64,000 nt of DNA from Augochlora pura (Eukaryota > Arthropoda > Insecta > Hymenoptera > Halictidae): NCBI RefSeq assembly GCF_028453695.1, contig NC_135777.1:22468796-22532795 (forward strand), given 5' to 3'. The notes beneath the pieces are model-generated. The model had not been told where the DNA came from. It worked only from the letters and a program-made list of their open reading frames with translations, and did no database searches. Shown here one piece after another: positions 11,641-24,149 of this stretch; positions within the stretch are counted from its first letter, which is position 1, and each line of letters begins with the position of its first letter. A program made the translations under genes and the position numbers.

Positions 11641-13867
11641 CCCTCAAGTCGCACAGGGCTTCCACCCTCTTTCGTGTCTCTGCGAGAACTAAACCGGTGT
11701 AATTTAAGTGCAATTACCTGAGTGTCGTTACCGTGCGAGAGAAACTTGGAATTACGTCGTGTCTCTTCGGCGACTCTCGGCGTGCGACCGCGCGACTACG
11801 TGCCCGAAGAAAAAAAATACCGTGAGAGAACCCCCCACCCTCTCGGAATTTTCCGGCGGCTCCGCGTTTCCGATTCTATATCGGAACAAAAGGAACCACC
11901 GGCGAGGGTCGTTAACGCCGGTGAATTTACCCTCTATTTAAATACATTTTTCAGGTAGACGGTCGCCGGGACTTGGGACCGGAGAGGTCTTCGAGGGCTC
12001 GAGGCTGGGCGGACCCGGGTCCTCCCTTCTTCCGCATAATTATTGTATGCGAGAGACACAAGGTATTCTCGTCCTCGGAATTAGGTTAGATTTGGGGCGG
12101 TTCGCGGTGTATCATTGTTGCAATAATTGCGGGGGAAAATATTGCTGGATTTAAAAATTCAGGAGCCCTTCGGAGAAATTAAAATCCGGAGATAGTTTAG
12201 ATTATTGTATACGTATTTTTTAGTATCTCGAGGGTGAATGGAATTGATAAAAATATATTTGTAGAATTGACAATTTTATATTTTTATAAATGCTATTTTA
12301 TAAAACTTTTTATAAAGCATCAATGCAAATGCCTTGCAAGTTGAATGCGGATAAAAATCTGAGAAAAATATTCGACTCGTAGAGGGTTAATAAATTGAAT
12401 GTAATAGCATCTTGAAATTGTTTAAACTGTTTGATTATTTTAAATTTCATCTCCTCACTTTTTACATAAACGCATCAAATTTTCAGCCCTATTAATTACA
12501 TAAAATCCTCGTCCCCATTAATTACCTAAAATATAGAATTTCTTAGACTCCAATCGCGCCTGATAACGTCATCGCTACAGTAACAACGTCGACGTTGGGA
12601 AATCGTTCTCACGTCGCCCCTCCTCAATCTATCAACGACTGTAAATGTCATCTCTTCGCGAGTCGGAATTAATATTAACAGCGTGCCACTCCGACTCGAG
12701 AGTCCATTAATTCACCTATAGAGCCTCGCGAGACGAAGCCTACGGTTCGCCGAAGCGGAGCAACAATCCTCCTAGACTGCGTCTCCCAAACAGCGTCTGC
12801 TCGTCGTCTCGACTTTTTAACGAGATTCCGCCAAGGGCGTCTCCGGGCGTTGTGTCTCGCATTATTTGGACAACACTCGTACGGGCGACGCGTTGCGTAA
12901 ACAAATATCTGGATCGCGCCGAAGGCCGTTGGTTTCCCGTCTCGGCCATCAATCCGTCGTCGCCGTGCTACCAATTATTGCGTTAAATACGCGTCTGAGA
13001 TCAGTTCGACGCCCGGGGCGAACTTCTGGGCTGTCTGCGAACCCGCCAACGACCGATCCACGAGGGAATAGGAAATTCAAGGCGGGCGAGGACAAACACG
13101 GGCGCTGACATTGTGTAAACATGCTGGGCGAGCTGTGACTACCCTCGTCCGGGCGACGTCGACGTCGGGTTGCCGGGGCCCGTCGACGGGAACATCGTTT
13201 TCCACCGAGAAACTGGATATTCCGTCTTAAGACGGGAATTAAATACGTCGGACTGTCGCGGCCGCCGCGACGCGACGCACCTCGTTTCCATGAAACTCGA
13301 ATCGCCGGCGTCGGGGAACCAGGGGAGGACGATCCCGGGGATCATTGCCGGAGGACGCGTTTTATTTCCGACACCCCCCTCTCCTTCTGTCCCGTTGTCG
13401 TCCTCGCTGTTTCTAGAATTACAAAAGATGTATATTGTCACTGGACGCGCGTCCTTTGCCGGTGCCTGCCGGCTTTAATGAATATGTAACCGAATACGGA
13501 GTTTCTCGTCTCGAGTCCGACTCTTCGCGCCGCTTCTCGGCGAACCCGGCGCTCTGGAACGATCGAGAGAATTTAGTTCTTCTATCTCAGAATTGAAGAG
13601 GAAAGATCGAGGATTAGAATTGAGAATTAGAGAATCACAGTGGCGCAAGCGGTCTTGAAAATTATCGTTTCTATGTCAGAAAGGCGAGGGAAGTAAACTA
13701 TGAAATTAATGTGAATTAACTGAGATTTAAATTATATTAACGCTAGTCTTCCACTTTCTCAGGATGAGAAAAATTACTGCGAAGCTCGCAGTGTAGTCTC
13801 TTCCACCGCTGTGACTCTAATCGACCCCGTTTTTAATTAGTATCGATCTTTAATTATTAAACTTCTT
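11641..13867. other. Non-coding sequence, alternating GC-rich and AT-rich
   Basis: AT-rich from about 12120 to 12550 and GC-rich on both sides. A GTAGAGGGTTAA near 12381-12390 resembles the right end of the TTAA elements, but I cannot find a left partner. The paired frames around 12675-13108 are CpG-rich overlaps without known domains. Confidence 0.5.
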
Positions 13868-13958
13868 TTATTAACTTTTGTTTATTTTATAAACTTTTGT
13901 TTATATTTTATAAACTTTTGTTTATATTTTATATTTTACAAACTTTTGCTTATAAAAT
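13868..13958. repeat. AT-rich minisatellite, ~19-20 bp
   Basis: AACTTTTGTTTATATTTTAT recurs at about 13873, 13892 and 13912, with a degenerate copy near 13940. Confidence 0.88.
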
Positions 13959-14811
13959 ATTTTATATGCACCTACTCTCTTATACTATATATCTTATAAA
14001 CAAAATTCGAGAAACATATACGATACGAAACGATTTTTTACCAAGCGACCGACACGTGTTACACGATAAAACGCGTTCGACTTATCGAGAGCAGGTGTTC
14101 CACCTCTTTCGACAAAGCGCGGAACAATCAAGAGCCGGCGAATAAATCGGCGACAATTTATATCGGTCCGGCTGTTCTATATTCGCGAGACGGTAGCAAA
14201 GCGATCGCCGAGTTGCCCGCAATCCGGGATTCGCGTCACGGAAAGAACGACGGCCGCGAGGCACTTGATCTTCGTTCAGCCCTCGAACGAAGTCTGAACG
14301 AATTCGCGGCGAAACTCCCGAACAATGTGGCGGCGGGTTCTCTGCTTAGGCATTAACCGAGCCGATAGGCCAGATCGAATCGCGGGGAGAGCCGCGACGG
14401 ATTTATTCGTCGGCTGGGAAACGGGGTCGTCGAGACGCTCAGCTGCGCGTCGCGGCGCTGCACCGCGACACACGGCGAGGGCTTTTGTTCTTTGTATCGT
14501 CGGGTTTCGACGCGCTGCCTTTGTGCTGCGCATTTCGCCGTTGTGTGCATTGGGATTTCATCGAACTTCTCTCCGGCAAACATCGTTATAGATTGGGGTC
14601 GCGCTAACGAAAGGGACGTCGCCGTCGTCGTCGTTGTCATCTGTTCCGATCCGTGGCGGCTCGACGATAAGTTTCGCGACGGATTCGGGGCGCTCGTAGA
14701 ATTTTAAAGAGCGAGAGCCCCTCCCTTTGATACGTATCGACGCGGATTGTTAATTGCGATGGGTATTCCTCCGCCTTTGTAGCCTAATGACGCGGAGAAT
14801 ACACTGTTCTC
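13959..14811. other. Non-coding sequence
   Basis: AT-rich to about 14030, then CpG-rich to 14700. Several overlapping 60-95 codon frames lie on both strands (14276-14707). None resembles a known protein. Confidence 0.45.
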
Positions 14812-14990
14812 GGATATAGTACCGTGATCAAAAAGTAAGGAGAAATTGTCATTTAAAATTCCCGGGCATTAGGAAGGCAGGTCAATTTTTTTCCTAGGGT
14901 GGTAGGACTGTCTATAACATTTGCCAAGCGTCTGTTTGTCAAAAGGTTTAATCATCTCCGAGTTACCCTCAAGGTGGCCAGGTTCAGAAT
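14812..14990 (+). mobile_element. Probable mariner-like element terminus (truncated)
   Basis: The segment starts at a TA dinucleotide with GTACCGTGATCAAAAAGTAA and continues GGAGAAATTG. This resembles the outer end of mariner-type inverted repeats, and the following non-coding stretch (GTGGTAGGACTGTCTATAAC, TTTGTCAAAAGGTTTAATCA) has the look of a mariner 5' leader. No transposase frame follows and I find no matching opposite end. The sequence runs into the minisatellite at 15112. The assignment rests on memory of the family and needs a database comparison. Confidence 0.4.
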
Positions 14991-15111
14991 AAACTGTCCC
15001 TATTCTCTCCGCAGACTAGCTATGCTTTGACAGAGTTTTGAAGGATATTCGTAGAGTTTTGATGTAGAGTATACCACGAGCTTTGCTGAAAGACTGCCTT
15101 ATTTTAGTTTC

Positions 15112-15518
15112 CAGGGCGATATTTGTACTCCTCAGCTTTCGGGACCTATGTTCTTAATGTGGGCCTAAGTGGTTAATCAGGATGATCTGGGTCCAAGTGC
15201 TTGTGTTAATCAGGACGATCTGGGTCCAAGTGCTTGGTTAATCAGGACGATCTGGGTCCAAGTGCTGAGACCCAGATATTTGTACTCCTTAGCTTTCGGG
15301 TCCTATGTTCTTAATGTGGGCCTAAGTGATTAATCAGCATGATCTGGGTCTAAGTGCTAGGACCCAGATATTTTCACTCCTCAGCTTTCGGGTCCTATGT
15401 TCTTAATGTGGGCCTAAGTGGTTAATCAGGATGATCTGGGTCCAAGTGCTTGTGTTAATCAGGATGATCTGGGTCCAAGTGATTGGTTAATCGGGACGAT
15501 CTGGGTCCAAGTGCTAGG
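15112..15518. repeat. Nested minisatellite (higher-order repeat)
   Basis: A short unit of about 30 bp, TTAATCAGGATGATCTGGGT plus CCAAGTGCT, is repeated seven times. It is embedded in a longer unit beginning CTCAGCTTTCGGGACCTATG and TTCTTAATGTGGGCCTAAGT, which appears at about 15134, 15289 and 15381. Two junctions contain CTGGGTC...GACCCAG inverted pairs that could fold locally. Confidence 0.93.
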
Positions 15519-16237
15519 TCTTGTCTAGTCCAAAAAGGGCCCGAATGAGCAACAACGCAGCGCCGATTGGGATACTGTTGCGATGGCAGCTAGAAAAAGG
15601 GTTGCATCACAATAGTTCCGCAGCTTCGATTGTCGTTGCGGCGCCAAGGTGTCGTTATCTTGGTAGTTCGGCAGGTCGAAAAGGATGGCGGATCGCGTCA
15701 CAGCGACGATGGTCGAGCCGCGTATGCAAACGACGCCCGTCTATACCGAGATCAAAGATTATTGACAATTTAATGAGCCCCGGCGACAGGCCGAACGAGC
15801 CCGTCCGTCAATATTCCCATTAGCTCACGGCTCGTCCTCCGCTCGATCGACTTCGCCATTTTCCTCTCGGAATTAAACGATCCTTTGCAGGGATCTCTAC
15901 CCGTCGACAGGACAAATTGCCCCGAAACCTTCGCCGACGCCGCAGTTCTTCAAGACACCGTCCCGGTTACCGGCACTGTATTCACCGCCCAAAGCCTGTT
16001 GCCTTGTCAGCGAAATGGGACAGTCCTTTTTACCCCGACCTTCTTTCCCCTGAATATTCATGTCGTTTCGCGTCGATACGGAACACGTTCGTTTTTCGAT
16101 GCAATTCCTCCTGTGTCCTTCGCAACAATTCGTAACGTCGTCGAATTTTGTTTTTATTATTTACGAGACAATTCGCTTTGGGAAAAATTATCTTTTTTTA
16201 ATTCTAGAAGGGGTTGATTCCTTGGGGTTGTCAATGA
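15519..16237. other. Non-coding sequence
   Basis: GC-rich sequence with overlapping frames up to 110 codons (15885-16217 plus). No domain or RNA is recognised. Confidence 0.45.
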
Positions 16238-16524
16238 CCACGTGATAATTATAAATCGTTAGTGATAATTATAATTATAAATCATTAGTCAAAGTGTAAA
16301 TAAATTCTAAAACATCGAGGTTCTCTTTATACTTCAAACTGACGCCGTGTATCATATTTTATAAATAATAATTTTATTTCGAGTCACCTTATCACCACGT
16401 GATAATTATAAATCGTTAGTCAAAGTGTAAATAAATTCTAAATCATCGAGGTTGTGTTTATACTCCAAACTGACGCCGTGTATCATATTTTATATTTTAT
16501 AAATAATTTTATTTCGAGTCACCT
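16238..16524. repeat. Direct duplication, ~130-150 bp, 2 copies
   Basis: CCACGTGATAATTATAAATC starts at 16238 and again at 16395. Both copies run through CTGACGCCGTGTATCATATT to TTTCGAGTCACCT. The first copy has an extra internal GTGATAATTATAATTATAAA segment, and the second has an extra TATATTTTA. Each copy begins with the E-box palindrome CACGTG. Confidence 0.93.
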
Positions 16525-16889
16525 GCAACCCTGTAACGCCACTTACGTCAGAAAATAGGAGCAGCTCTATGGTCGATAACCTTATACCATTTTAGAAATG
16601 TCATCGCACAAATAAAATTCAAAGAATAAGGATCGCTTGGTGGATCGCCGCGAGAGCCCTAACCCGAACTCGGAAGCATTCTAAAGCGGGACTCGCCGGC
16701 GAAAGTTCCCCGCTTCGAGATCCTCGTCGTAAAAGCGGCGCGGACAGACAGTGGTCGCGGGGCGTCGGCGTCGGTTTGCTCTGCGGCTGGCCGGAAGCCT
16801 CGAAGAAGCGACCGTGTGTCCCGTCGAAAAAACGTCTGCGTCGGTCTCCTGATTAAGCCCGGGTTCTGCGTGCGGCGCGGGTAATTATA

Positions 16890-16890
<1 letters not shown>
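16525..16890. other. Non-coding sequence
   Basis: AT-rich to about 16630, then GC-rich. No gene seen. Confidence 0.45.
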
Positions 16891-16925
<35 letters not shown>

Positions 16926-16955
16926 GAGAGGAGAGGGGGGCAGCAGCAGCAGCAG
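16891..16955 (+). repeat. (GA)n followed by (CAG)5
   Basis: About 16 AG units, then AGG-interrupted units to 16940, then five CAG triplets at 16941-16955. Confidence 0.95.
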
Positions 16956-17130
16956 CTCGTTACACAAGTTTTCCGTTGGGCAGACCCGTGTCGCTTCCGT
17001 TTCAAAGGGATTTCTGTATACAGACCGCGCGGCAGACGCGAGACTCGCAATTAGTCCGACATTCAGCGAGATAGCATGCACGTGTTCGATAATGCCTGGT
17101 TGGATCTAGGCTCTGTACTCCGTGCACCGT

Positions 17131-17160
17131 GCGGCGGCGGCGGCGACGGCGGCGGCGGCG
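17131..17160 (+). repeat. (CGG)n microsatellite
   Basis: Ten trinucleotide units with a single CGA interruption. Confidence 0.93.
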
Positions 17161-19678
17161 TCCGCGCGGCGTTTCGCGGCGTCGGGGTATAGACTTTCCC
17201 ATGCATAAAGACAAACCGTGCGCGCAGTGCAGGGCCTTGTCACGTTCAGATGTAAACCAGACGCCCGACTGCAACTACCGAGGGCGCGCGCGAGAGGGTG
17301 GGGGGAGGAGGGAAACACGCGTCACGGGGAGCCGCGGTGCACGTCAGGAACACGATCGCGCGCGGCGCACCGCCGCCGCCCGGGTTCCCCGCCGACGCCG
17401 CCACCTGGGGCCGGCAAACGCTCTCTGCACGCCGACCCCGATAGGTGTGTATACGCGCCATTGAATAAGTACACCTATGCGCATGAGTTATCGGCCACGC
17501 GGCTGTCGCTCGCCTCCACCTATATCTGTCAAAATAAACCCGTCGGCCGAACGATTATCCGCGCGTTCCGCGATCTTCGCGTGCGGTCGACGTCTTTCAC
17601 CGCGGAACGCGGCTTCCGAGCGGCTTCGTCGCTGCTTCGTCTTTTTGCAGGTGATGGTTTAGCTACGACGTGTATCACGTTTGGTTGGAAATTTGTTTTG
17701 TCGCGATGCACCCCAGGACGACCCTGTCTATTCTCTTAGCTAACAATGCCAAGATTACATTTGCATAAACTCCAATACAATTTAAATACAATTTACACTA
17801 CAAACATAATAAAGCTTTAATAAAAAAAATATACTTAAACATATTTAAAAACTCCTCCTTAAAATATTTTAACAATGCCAAGAATTATGAAATAATTCGC
17901 CAAATATTCCTCTTCCAAACGTCGAAAATTAGACACAGATTTCGCTAGAAGACCCTCGTCCAAAAAACCTCGTGTAAACCTCTCGATTAGCTCCTGCCCC
18001 ATCGTATCCTCTATTCCAGACACTGTCGGCAGAGAACCGTTCACCACAAAGGCCGGAAAGCGGCGAAGAACGCGGAAGAGCGGAAGGAAAACAGGTGGCG
18101 CCTAGCAGCGAAGCGAGGAAGAATAGCTCGCGTCGTTCGCCAGCAAACTGTCGCCGCGGGGGTTTGCGTCGAGGGTGTGAGAACGCCTCGGAGCCCCCCG
18201 CAGGGGCGTCGAGCTCGCGAGGGGTTGTGCCGGCTCCTGGAAAAGGAGAACGTAGGCGTGCGCGCGTAGTATAGGAAGCGGATGTCGCGTGCGCGCGTGG
18301 ACTTAGTTTCCGGGTTCGCCGAAGTAAATACGTCGAGGGAGGGGTGGGTGTGGGAGGTGGGGCAGAGGGGGAAGGCTGGCCGACCGACCGGCTCGGCATT
18401 GTCGCATTAATGGAAAGGATTGCTTGTTCGAGCGTGTTGTAGCGGGAAGTAGCGGTTCGACGGGTCTAAATTGAAATTCGATTGTCCGCCGGGGCGAGAT
18501 GGTGTTTGCCGCGCCCGATTGTCAAACGGCGGAATCGGGGGACAAAGACAACGGGGCCCGACTTGCGCCGCGCAGGACGCTGTTTGGCCGCCCCGCGAAT
18601 TCGTAATGAATATCGGCGGCGCCGAACCTTTGGCCATTTTTTTCACCCCCTCCCCCCGCAGAGTCGACGCAACCCTTTCGCGGAATTGGTGGAGCGATCC
18701 GATTACCTGCCGAATCGAGACTCGGGAATGGACGCGGTTCGTTTCTGCGCGGCCTGCGTCGGCGGATTGCTTTCGTATACGCCGCTCGGGAAAAATGTTG
18801 CGCGCGAAACGATTTTTTATGAACTCGGCCGGCTTCGATCGACGGGAACTCGGCGAGAAATGATTGCGGGGTGATGGTACCTTTTTTAAATTGGAGCTGG
18901 GAATCTCTACTTTGAGATAGGTATAGTAGATTTTAAGTTTGATAAACATTTACGAATGTAACTATTTATATATGACATCGTTTTATAATATCGGTAATTA
19001 TCGTAACGATACTTGGTAGGTACCAAATTCGAAAAAATGTGCAGACTTTGGAAAATTTTTTTAAGAGATGCCGTTTGCAGCGAATTAAAGTGCGATTCTT
19101 CCCCTTTAATTTAAAAAAAGAGATACCTAGCTGCGATTTTTTCTCGCAAAGTTACAGCACTTTAAAGCGGACCTTGCCAGGTCGACGATTTTTCGCGGAG
19201 TTGTCAACAAAAGTCAGCCAATCTTTTTAATTCTTTTTGGGTATTATTAACTTAATATTTATATATAATACAGCAATATTTGACGATGTAAATGATGTCT
19301 ATTTCTGAGCTTTTTTTCCCAAAACACCCCCAACTTTTTCGAGTCGTTCAGCGTGACGCAGCCGCGCATAATTCCACGTGCGAGCGCGTTTCCGTGGTCG
19401 ATCGTTTCCGCGTAAAGTTTCGCGGGGATTCCGCGCCGGTTAAGGTCGCGGACGGGGGTTTGGCGCGGAGGTGAAGGAGTACCGGCGAAACCCGAATTTT
19501 GTGCCCCCGGGATAACGAGCTGCAGGAATTCCTAATGAGGGTAGTAGACAAACGTAATTCCGCGGCGCTCGTCGAATCGCCGAATCTGTTGTTTCCGCCT
19601 GCTAAACTCCGGCCCGGGCTTCCGGTAATTATGTCGCGCGTTGACGAGCCAGTTTTTCAGCCGAGCGACGCTACGCGA
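17161..19678. other. Non-coding block, mainly GC-rich
   Basis: GC-rich at 17161-17740 and 17980-18870, AT-rich at 17750-17960 and 18880-19300. Overlapping frames of up to 180 codons (18407-18949 minus, 18471-18863 plus, 17218-17739 plus) are open on opposite strands over the same DNA, with Arg/Ser/Pro-rich translations and no known domain. I call no gene. Confidence 0.5.
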
Positions 19679-19679
19679 C

Positions 19680-19713
<34 letters not shown>
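19679..19713 (+). repeat. (TC)n microsatellite
   Basis: About 17 CT units with one CG interruption. Confidence 0.95.
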
Positions 19714-20675
19714 ACTGTTAATTAATGCCCGTCGAATCGTCGCTTTTTTCCTCGCTTTGTTTCGACGCGCGCGGTTCGATGGCCCGCGTGGGCGTGGCCA
19801 GTCCTCGAACGATCAACCGAGCGGATGCAAATTCGAGCATCTTCGCTGACTCTCGTCGTGGGGGTCCACCGATCGCAGACGTCTTCGCGTTGTAGATTTC
19901 TTCGGAAGTTTACCCGGCGAAACTTTCTTTTTCGCTTCGCATAGACTGCGGGAACACGCGGTGTTCTTTGCGGCGGAATGTTCTTTCGACGAGACGTTTA
20001 AGGGTTGTAACAGCCGGGGCTCTATGACGTATTCTTCGTCGCCGATTGTTCCGGATGACTCTCAAGCCTTTGACCTCGAGTAGTAATTCTGAAGAATCAT
20101 TAAAATTTTTATATCGTCTGCTGAAATTATTTTTATATTGGCAAAGTGTAGATTGATAGAATTAAGGGTATGAGGTAAAATTAGGTAAATTAAAATGCAG
20201 GTAAAATTACTTAGGGTGTAGAGGGTTATGTCAGGTTATGTGTTATCAGGAATCAATTTCATGTGCGGAATAACCGGAAAAATGATTTTAGATTTGCAAG
20301 TAAAATTCTTTAGTACAGGGTTAATTTAGTCATTTTCATTTTAGTCCCATGTATTATTCTTGTTATTTTTCTTTTTTACGTGATTTTTAGAAATGCTATA
20401 TAATAGCTGCTTGGACGAGAAATACATTATATCACGTATACAACATATTTGATATTTTAATATTTTAATGTTGCATAAAACGCGATTCGCTAATTTCCTT
20501 ATTGCGATCGTATTCCAACGAAGCTCGAGAAATGCATTATAGCATCGTGTTCCATTTATTATAATATAACATTTTCGTAACAAGCCCGGACGAAGCTCGA
20601 ATACCAATATCGTCGCATTCCACGGTAATTAATCTATAAATCTGAGCGCATAATTCCATCGAGGCTGCAGCAGTA
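19714..20675. other. Non-coding, GC-rich then AT-rich
   Basis: From about 20070 it is AT-rich. It holds one copy of the recurrent AGGTTATGT motif (near 20229) and two related segments, GAGAAATACATTATATCACG near 20418 and GAGAAATGCATTATAGCATC near 20527, that look like an old ~110-bp duplication. No gene seen. Confidence 0.5.
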
Positions 20676-20722
20676 AAAATATTAAACTTTCAAAAATATT
20701 AAACTTTCAAAAATATTAAACA
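20676..20722. repeat. 17-bp tandem repeat, ~2.7 copies
   Basis: AAATATTAAACTTTCAA is repeated back to back. Confidence 0.88.
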
Positions 20723-21109
20723 ATCATCTGAGCATTAAACCAAAAAGGTACTAAACCATCGAGTCTAATATATCTGAGACGCAAGAAAAAATATCGCTGT
20801 CAAATTGTCATCTATCACGGTAATTGCAGAAATAATTTCAATTTTCCAAATAGACAGCTTAAACAGAAAAGAAGGAAATAAAATTACTTCTGCAACAATA
20901 CTCGAGCACTATCGCGTTCATCCAACAGATCGAAAATGATAAAAAGAGAGACGATAAAATCGCTGACACGGTTATTCTCGGCAGCGATGGTGGATCGTTC
21001 CCATTCAACTAAAAATCTCGCCGCGGCGTAGAAACGAGTCTTATCAATAAATCGTCGAACGAAAGCTGCTCGCAAAAGCTGGAAGTGTTCCGCGACAAAA
21101 GCCGCGATT

Positions 21110-21110
<1 letters not shown>
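20723..21110. other. Non-coding sequence
   Basis: A long minus-strand frame (20884-21414, 176 codons) runs through the GA array. Its middle is encoded by the microsatellite (SLSL repeat), so it is not evidence of a gene. Confidence 0.5.

Positions 21111-21161
<51 letters not shown>
21111..21161 (+). repeat. (GA)25 microsatellite
   Basis: About 50 nt of perfect GA. Confidence 0.97.
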
Positions 21162-21164
<3 letters not shown>

Positions 21165-22071
21165 GCATTAACTGCATCGACAGCGGCGTAAGCATCGATT
21201 TGGTTATCCTCTCCGCGCCGGCTATTGAAATTTTATTCTCGAACCGCCGCCGCGCCCCTTCCCCCCCTCGCGTCCGTTCCAATTCCGCCGATCGAGATAA
21301 TGGACGGAGAAGCTGGAAGAAATACGGTGAAGCCGGCTGCGAAGACAATAGGATTTCCATATCCGTCGGTAGAGAGCCGGGGTTAAACGTCTTCCGCGTC
21401 CGGCAGAAACACACGATGGTTTGTTTGATCCCTCTCGCGATTTTCAGAACGCGCGCGCGCGTGCACGAAAAATCGACGGCCGGAATTCTTGCGGCCTCCG
21501 AGCGTTAAAAATGCAAAGAATTTCGTCGCGCGACCGCTCGCGAAACACAGTTATTTCGTCGAACTCTTTCGAGGAGAAAAAGATCCATCTACATATTCAT
21601 CGGCTCACGGAACGGAGCCGCATCCCCTAAACGGCGCCGCGCGCGCTTCGACGAGTCGCGATTCTGGCGGATGAAAAATCGTGCTGCTCTTGACGTTGAT
21701 AATAATTTTTATAATATTTTTGTGTAAAGCAATATTTTTCATTGCAAGAAAGATTGCCTTTTAGCCTTTTCACTCTTTTAATTTTTAAGTCTCAATTTTT
21801 ATTTTCTATTTAAGTGACAGGTCGTTTATAAATTAAATAGATATCTGTGCTTTACATTGAAAATATTAAAGAAGGATTAAGTACAAGATCTGTGTTTATT
21901 TAATATTTTTAACTCCGAGGAAATGCTATTTTCCAATCAAATTTTAATCTCAATTTATAAGCACTTATACGGCGACTTCAAAAATTATAAAATAATTTCG
22001 ATTATTCCATTTCGCGAGGAAAATCATTGCAGTTACTTTCAGAATTTATTCAGTAGTATATTAGATTATAT
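21162..22071. other. Non-coding sequence
   Basis: GC-rich to about 21690, then AT-rich. Nothing recognisable. Confidence 0.45.
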
Positions 22072-22240
22072 ATTATACATTACGATTTTATTTGGTAATA
22101 TATTTGGTTACGTATATTAGGTAATATATTAGGTTACATTACGATTTTATTTGCTTCTATAGTTGATTACATTACGATTTTATTTGCTTCTATATTAGGT
22201 TATGTATTACACATTACGATTTGATTTGCTCCTATATACA
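22072..22240. repeat. AT-rich minisatellite, ~35-50 bp
   Basis: ACATTACGATTTTATTTG occurs four times (first near 22078), followed by CTTCTATATTAGGTTA-like tails of variable length. Confidence 0.88.
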
Positions 22241-23317
22241 TTAGGGATTTAAAAACCTCTCCGGCAGAACATTTGCTCATCCGAAGGAATTTCGGATGCC
22301 GTTCAAATTACGGAGCAGAATCAATAAAGTATCGCGAGAAATTGAATTTTTATTTGCCGGAATCGCGGGATTCGTCCAACCGTGCGCTTCCTCCTCCTCC
22401 TCCTCCCCCCCTCCCACCCATTGCCGGCCGAGCGCAATGAAAACATAACGTGCAGCACGACGAGAAGGGAAAATAAAAAAAAAAAGAAAAAAGAGGCACG
22501 ACGAGAGCTCTGTACTAATGGCTCTCATGAAAGCCGTATTAATTGCCGTTCAACCGATGCTCGACGTCGCCAGCTTTAATTTTCGTATCGGCTAACGTGC
22601 AATTACGTCCCGCTCGGATCGGCACGATAAACGGACACACCGGCGTCTTCGTCGCGCCCTACGGTTTATTGTGTACACGACGAGAAGGGAGAAGTCGGTT
22701 CCCTCGATACCCGCTCGATATTCTTCGACGGGCTCGCACGACCCGGGACCTTACCTCTGTTAGAACTTTATTATCGGTTATCCTTAATTGCTTATTGATA
22801 TCGAAGAGAGAGAGAGAGGGGGGTATCTCGGTCCCGGAGTCCTTGGGATTCGTATTACCTTCGCCGCGGAGGTCGCGACTTCGTCTCGCGAATGGGGAAA
22901 AAAGCTTTCGCTAAAGAAAGAATCGCGCACGGAATTAACTCGGCCGGGATATCGGTCTTGTTAAATATTCAATTTCCAATTAATCTGTTTCTTCTTTATC
23001 CGAACGGCAATCGCGAGGAATCGGCACATTCCCGGCGAGATTAATACCTCGATTTACGGGGCCGCTGAGAACTGCTGCTTTACGTCGGTTTGTAAAAGAC
23101 AAGACGTTCATTTGCGAGAGATTTATTTCTTAAACGAGATCTTAAACGAGCATTATTGCTGTATTTTCTGCGAGTAAGAGAATGCAGAAAATTTTTGCTT
23201 TTAAAATGGTATAATATTTTCATAATACAGTGATATAATAGTTTTATAATAAAGCCTAAGTGACTCGAATTATTTCATATAATTGTAGAAGGAATAACTA
23301 CGTTATTCCTGCTGTTA
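22241..23317. other. Non-coding sequence
   Basis: GC-rich with a (CTC)n stretch near 22390, a poly-A-rich segment near 22470-22490 and a short GA tract near 22805. AT-rich after 23100. No gene recognised. Confidence 0.45.
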
Positions 23318-23596
23318 TTTTAAAATAAATAATAGTAATAAATATTTTCTCCTGAGCCTAAAATGAAAAGTCAAAAAATGCATTTGCTACTTCCTGCTAA
23401 TCATTCAAATTAAATCTAAATATAATACTAATAAATATCGTCTCCTAAGCCTAAAATGAAAATTCGAAAAAATGCATTCACTATTTCCCTGTAATCGTTC
23501 AAACTAAATATAAAAACAATAGCACTAAACATTTTTTCCTAAAACAAAACCTCACAAAATACATTTGCCACTTCTCACCAATCATTGAAACTAAAA
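23318..23596. repeat. Diverged tandem repeat, ~93-bp unit, 3 copies
   Basis: CCTGAGCCTAAAATGAAAA at 23351, CCTAAGCCTAAAATGAAAA at 23444 and a degenerate CCTAAAACAAAACCTC at about 23538 mark three copies. Each is followed by AAAATGCATT...TAATCRTTCAAA. Confidence 0.88.
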
Positions 23597-24149
23597 TCGG
23601 ACTAACCGAACAAAGTCAACCGCGAGTCGATCCAATACAAAGAAATAAAAAGCATTCTCATCGAATAGCAGTCGCATAAAGGGATAAACGATCTCCGAAG
23701 TGATTCCCCATAGAATCGTGGAGCACCGTAGAATCGGCGAGCTCGGTGACGCGTCGGCGGATGATCCTCGAAGACGGGCACGCATCCTCGAGCAAGTTGT
23801 GACGCGTGAAAGGATCGAAGAGGGAGGGAGGGGGGGAGGGGGCAAGGCAGGAGAGCCGCTTCCGGCTGGCTCGGCTTTTTAATCCTCGCCGCGCGTCGAC
23901 TGCTCCGATCGAGCGACGAGGCGAAAAGGATCGACAAGCAGCGGAGCGGCTACCCCGGGCGGGTAGGCTGCCAGGGGCGGTGGCATTATTTATTATTAAC
24001 GATATTCATGCGCTTGTCAATAGCAGAGATTTCCACTCCGCGCGCGATGATATCGACTGACGCACGGTTAAAGCGAGTGACAAGCGGCTGACGACGCCGA
24101 CGCCGACGGCGTCCTTTCTCCCACCCTCCTACATTGTAAACGCTCGTTT
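23597..24149. other. Non-coding GC-rich sequence
   Basis: Contains a G-rich purine stretch near 23816-23860. Frames on both strands overlap. No gene called. Confidence 0.45.

Noticed and set aside
18407..18949. A 180-codon minus-strand frame with antisense 130-codon frames
   Set aside because: It is open in several frames of the same CpG-rich DNA and has no domain I recognise.
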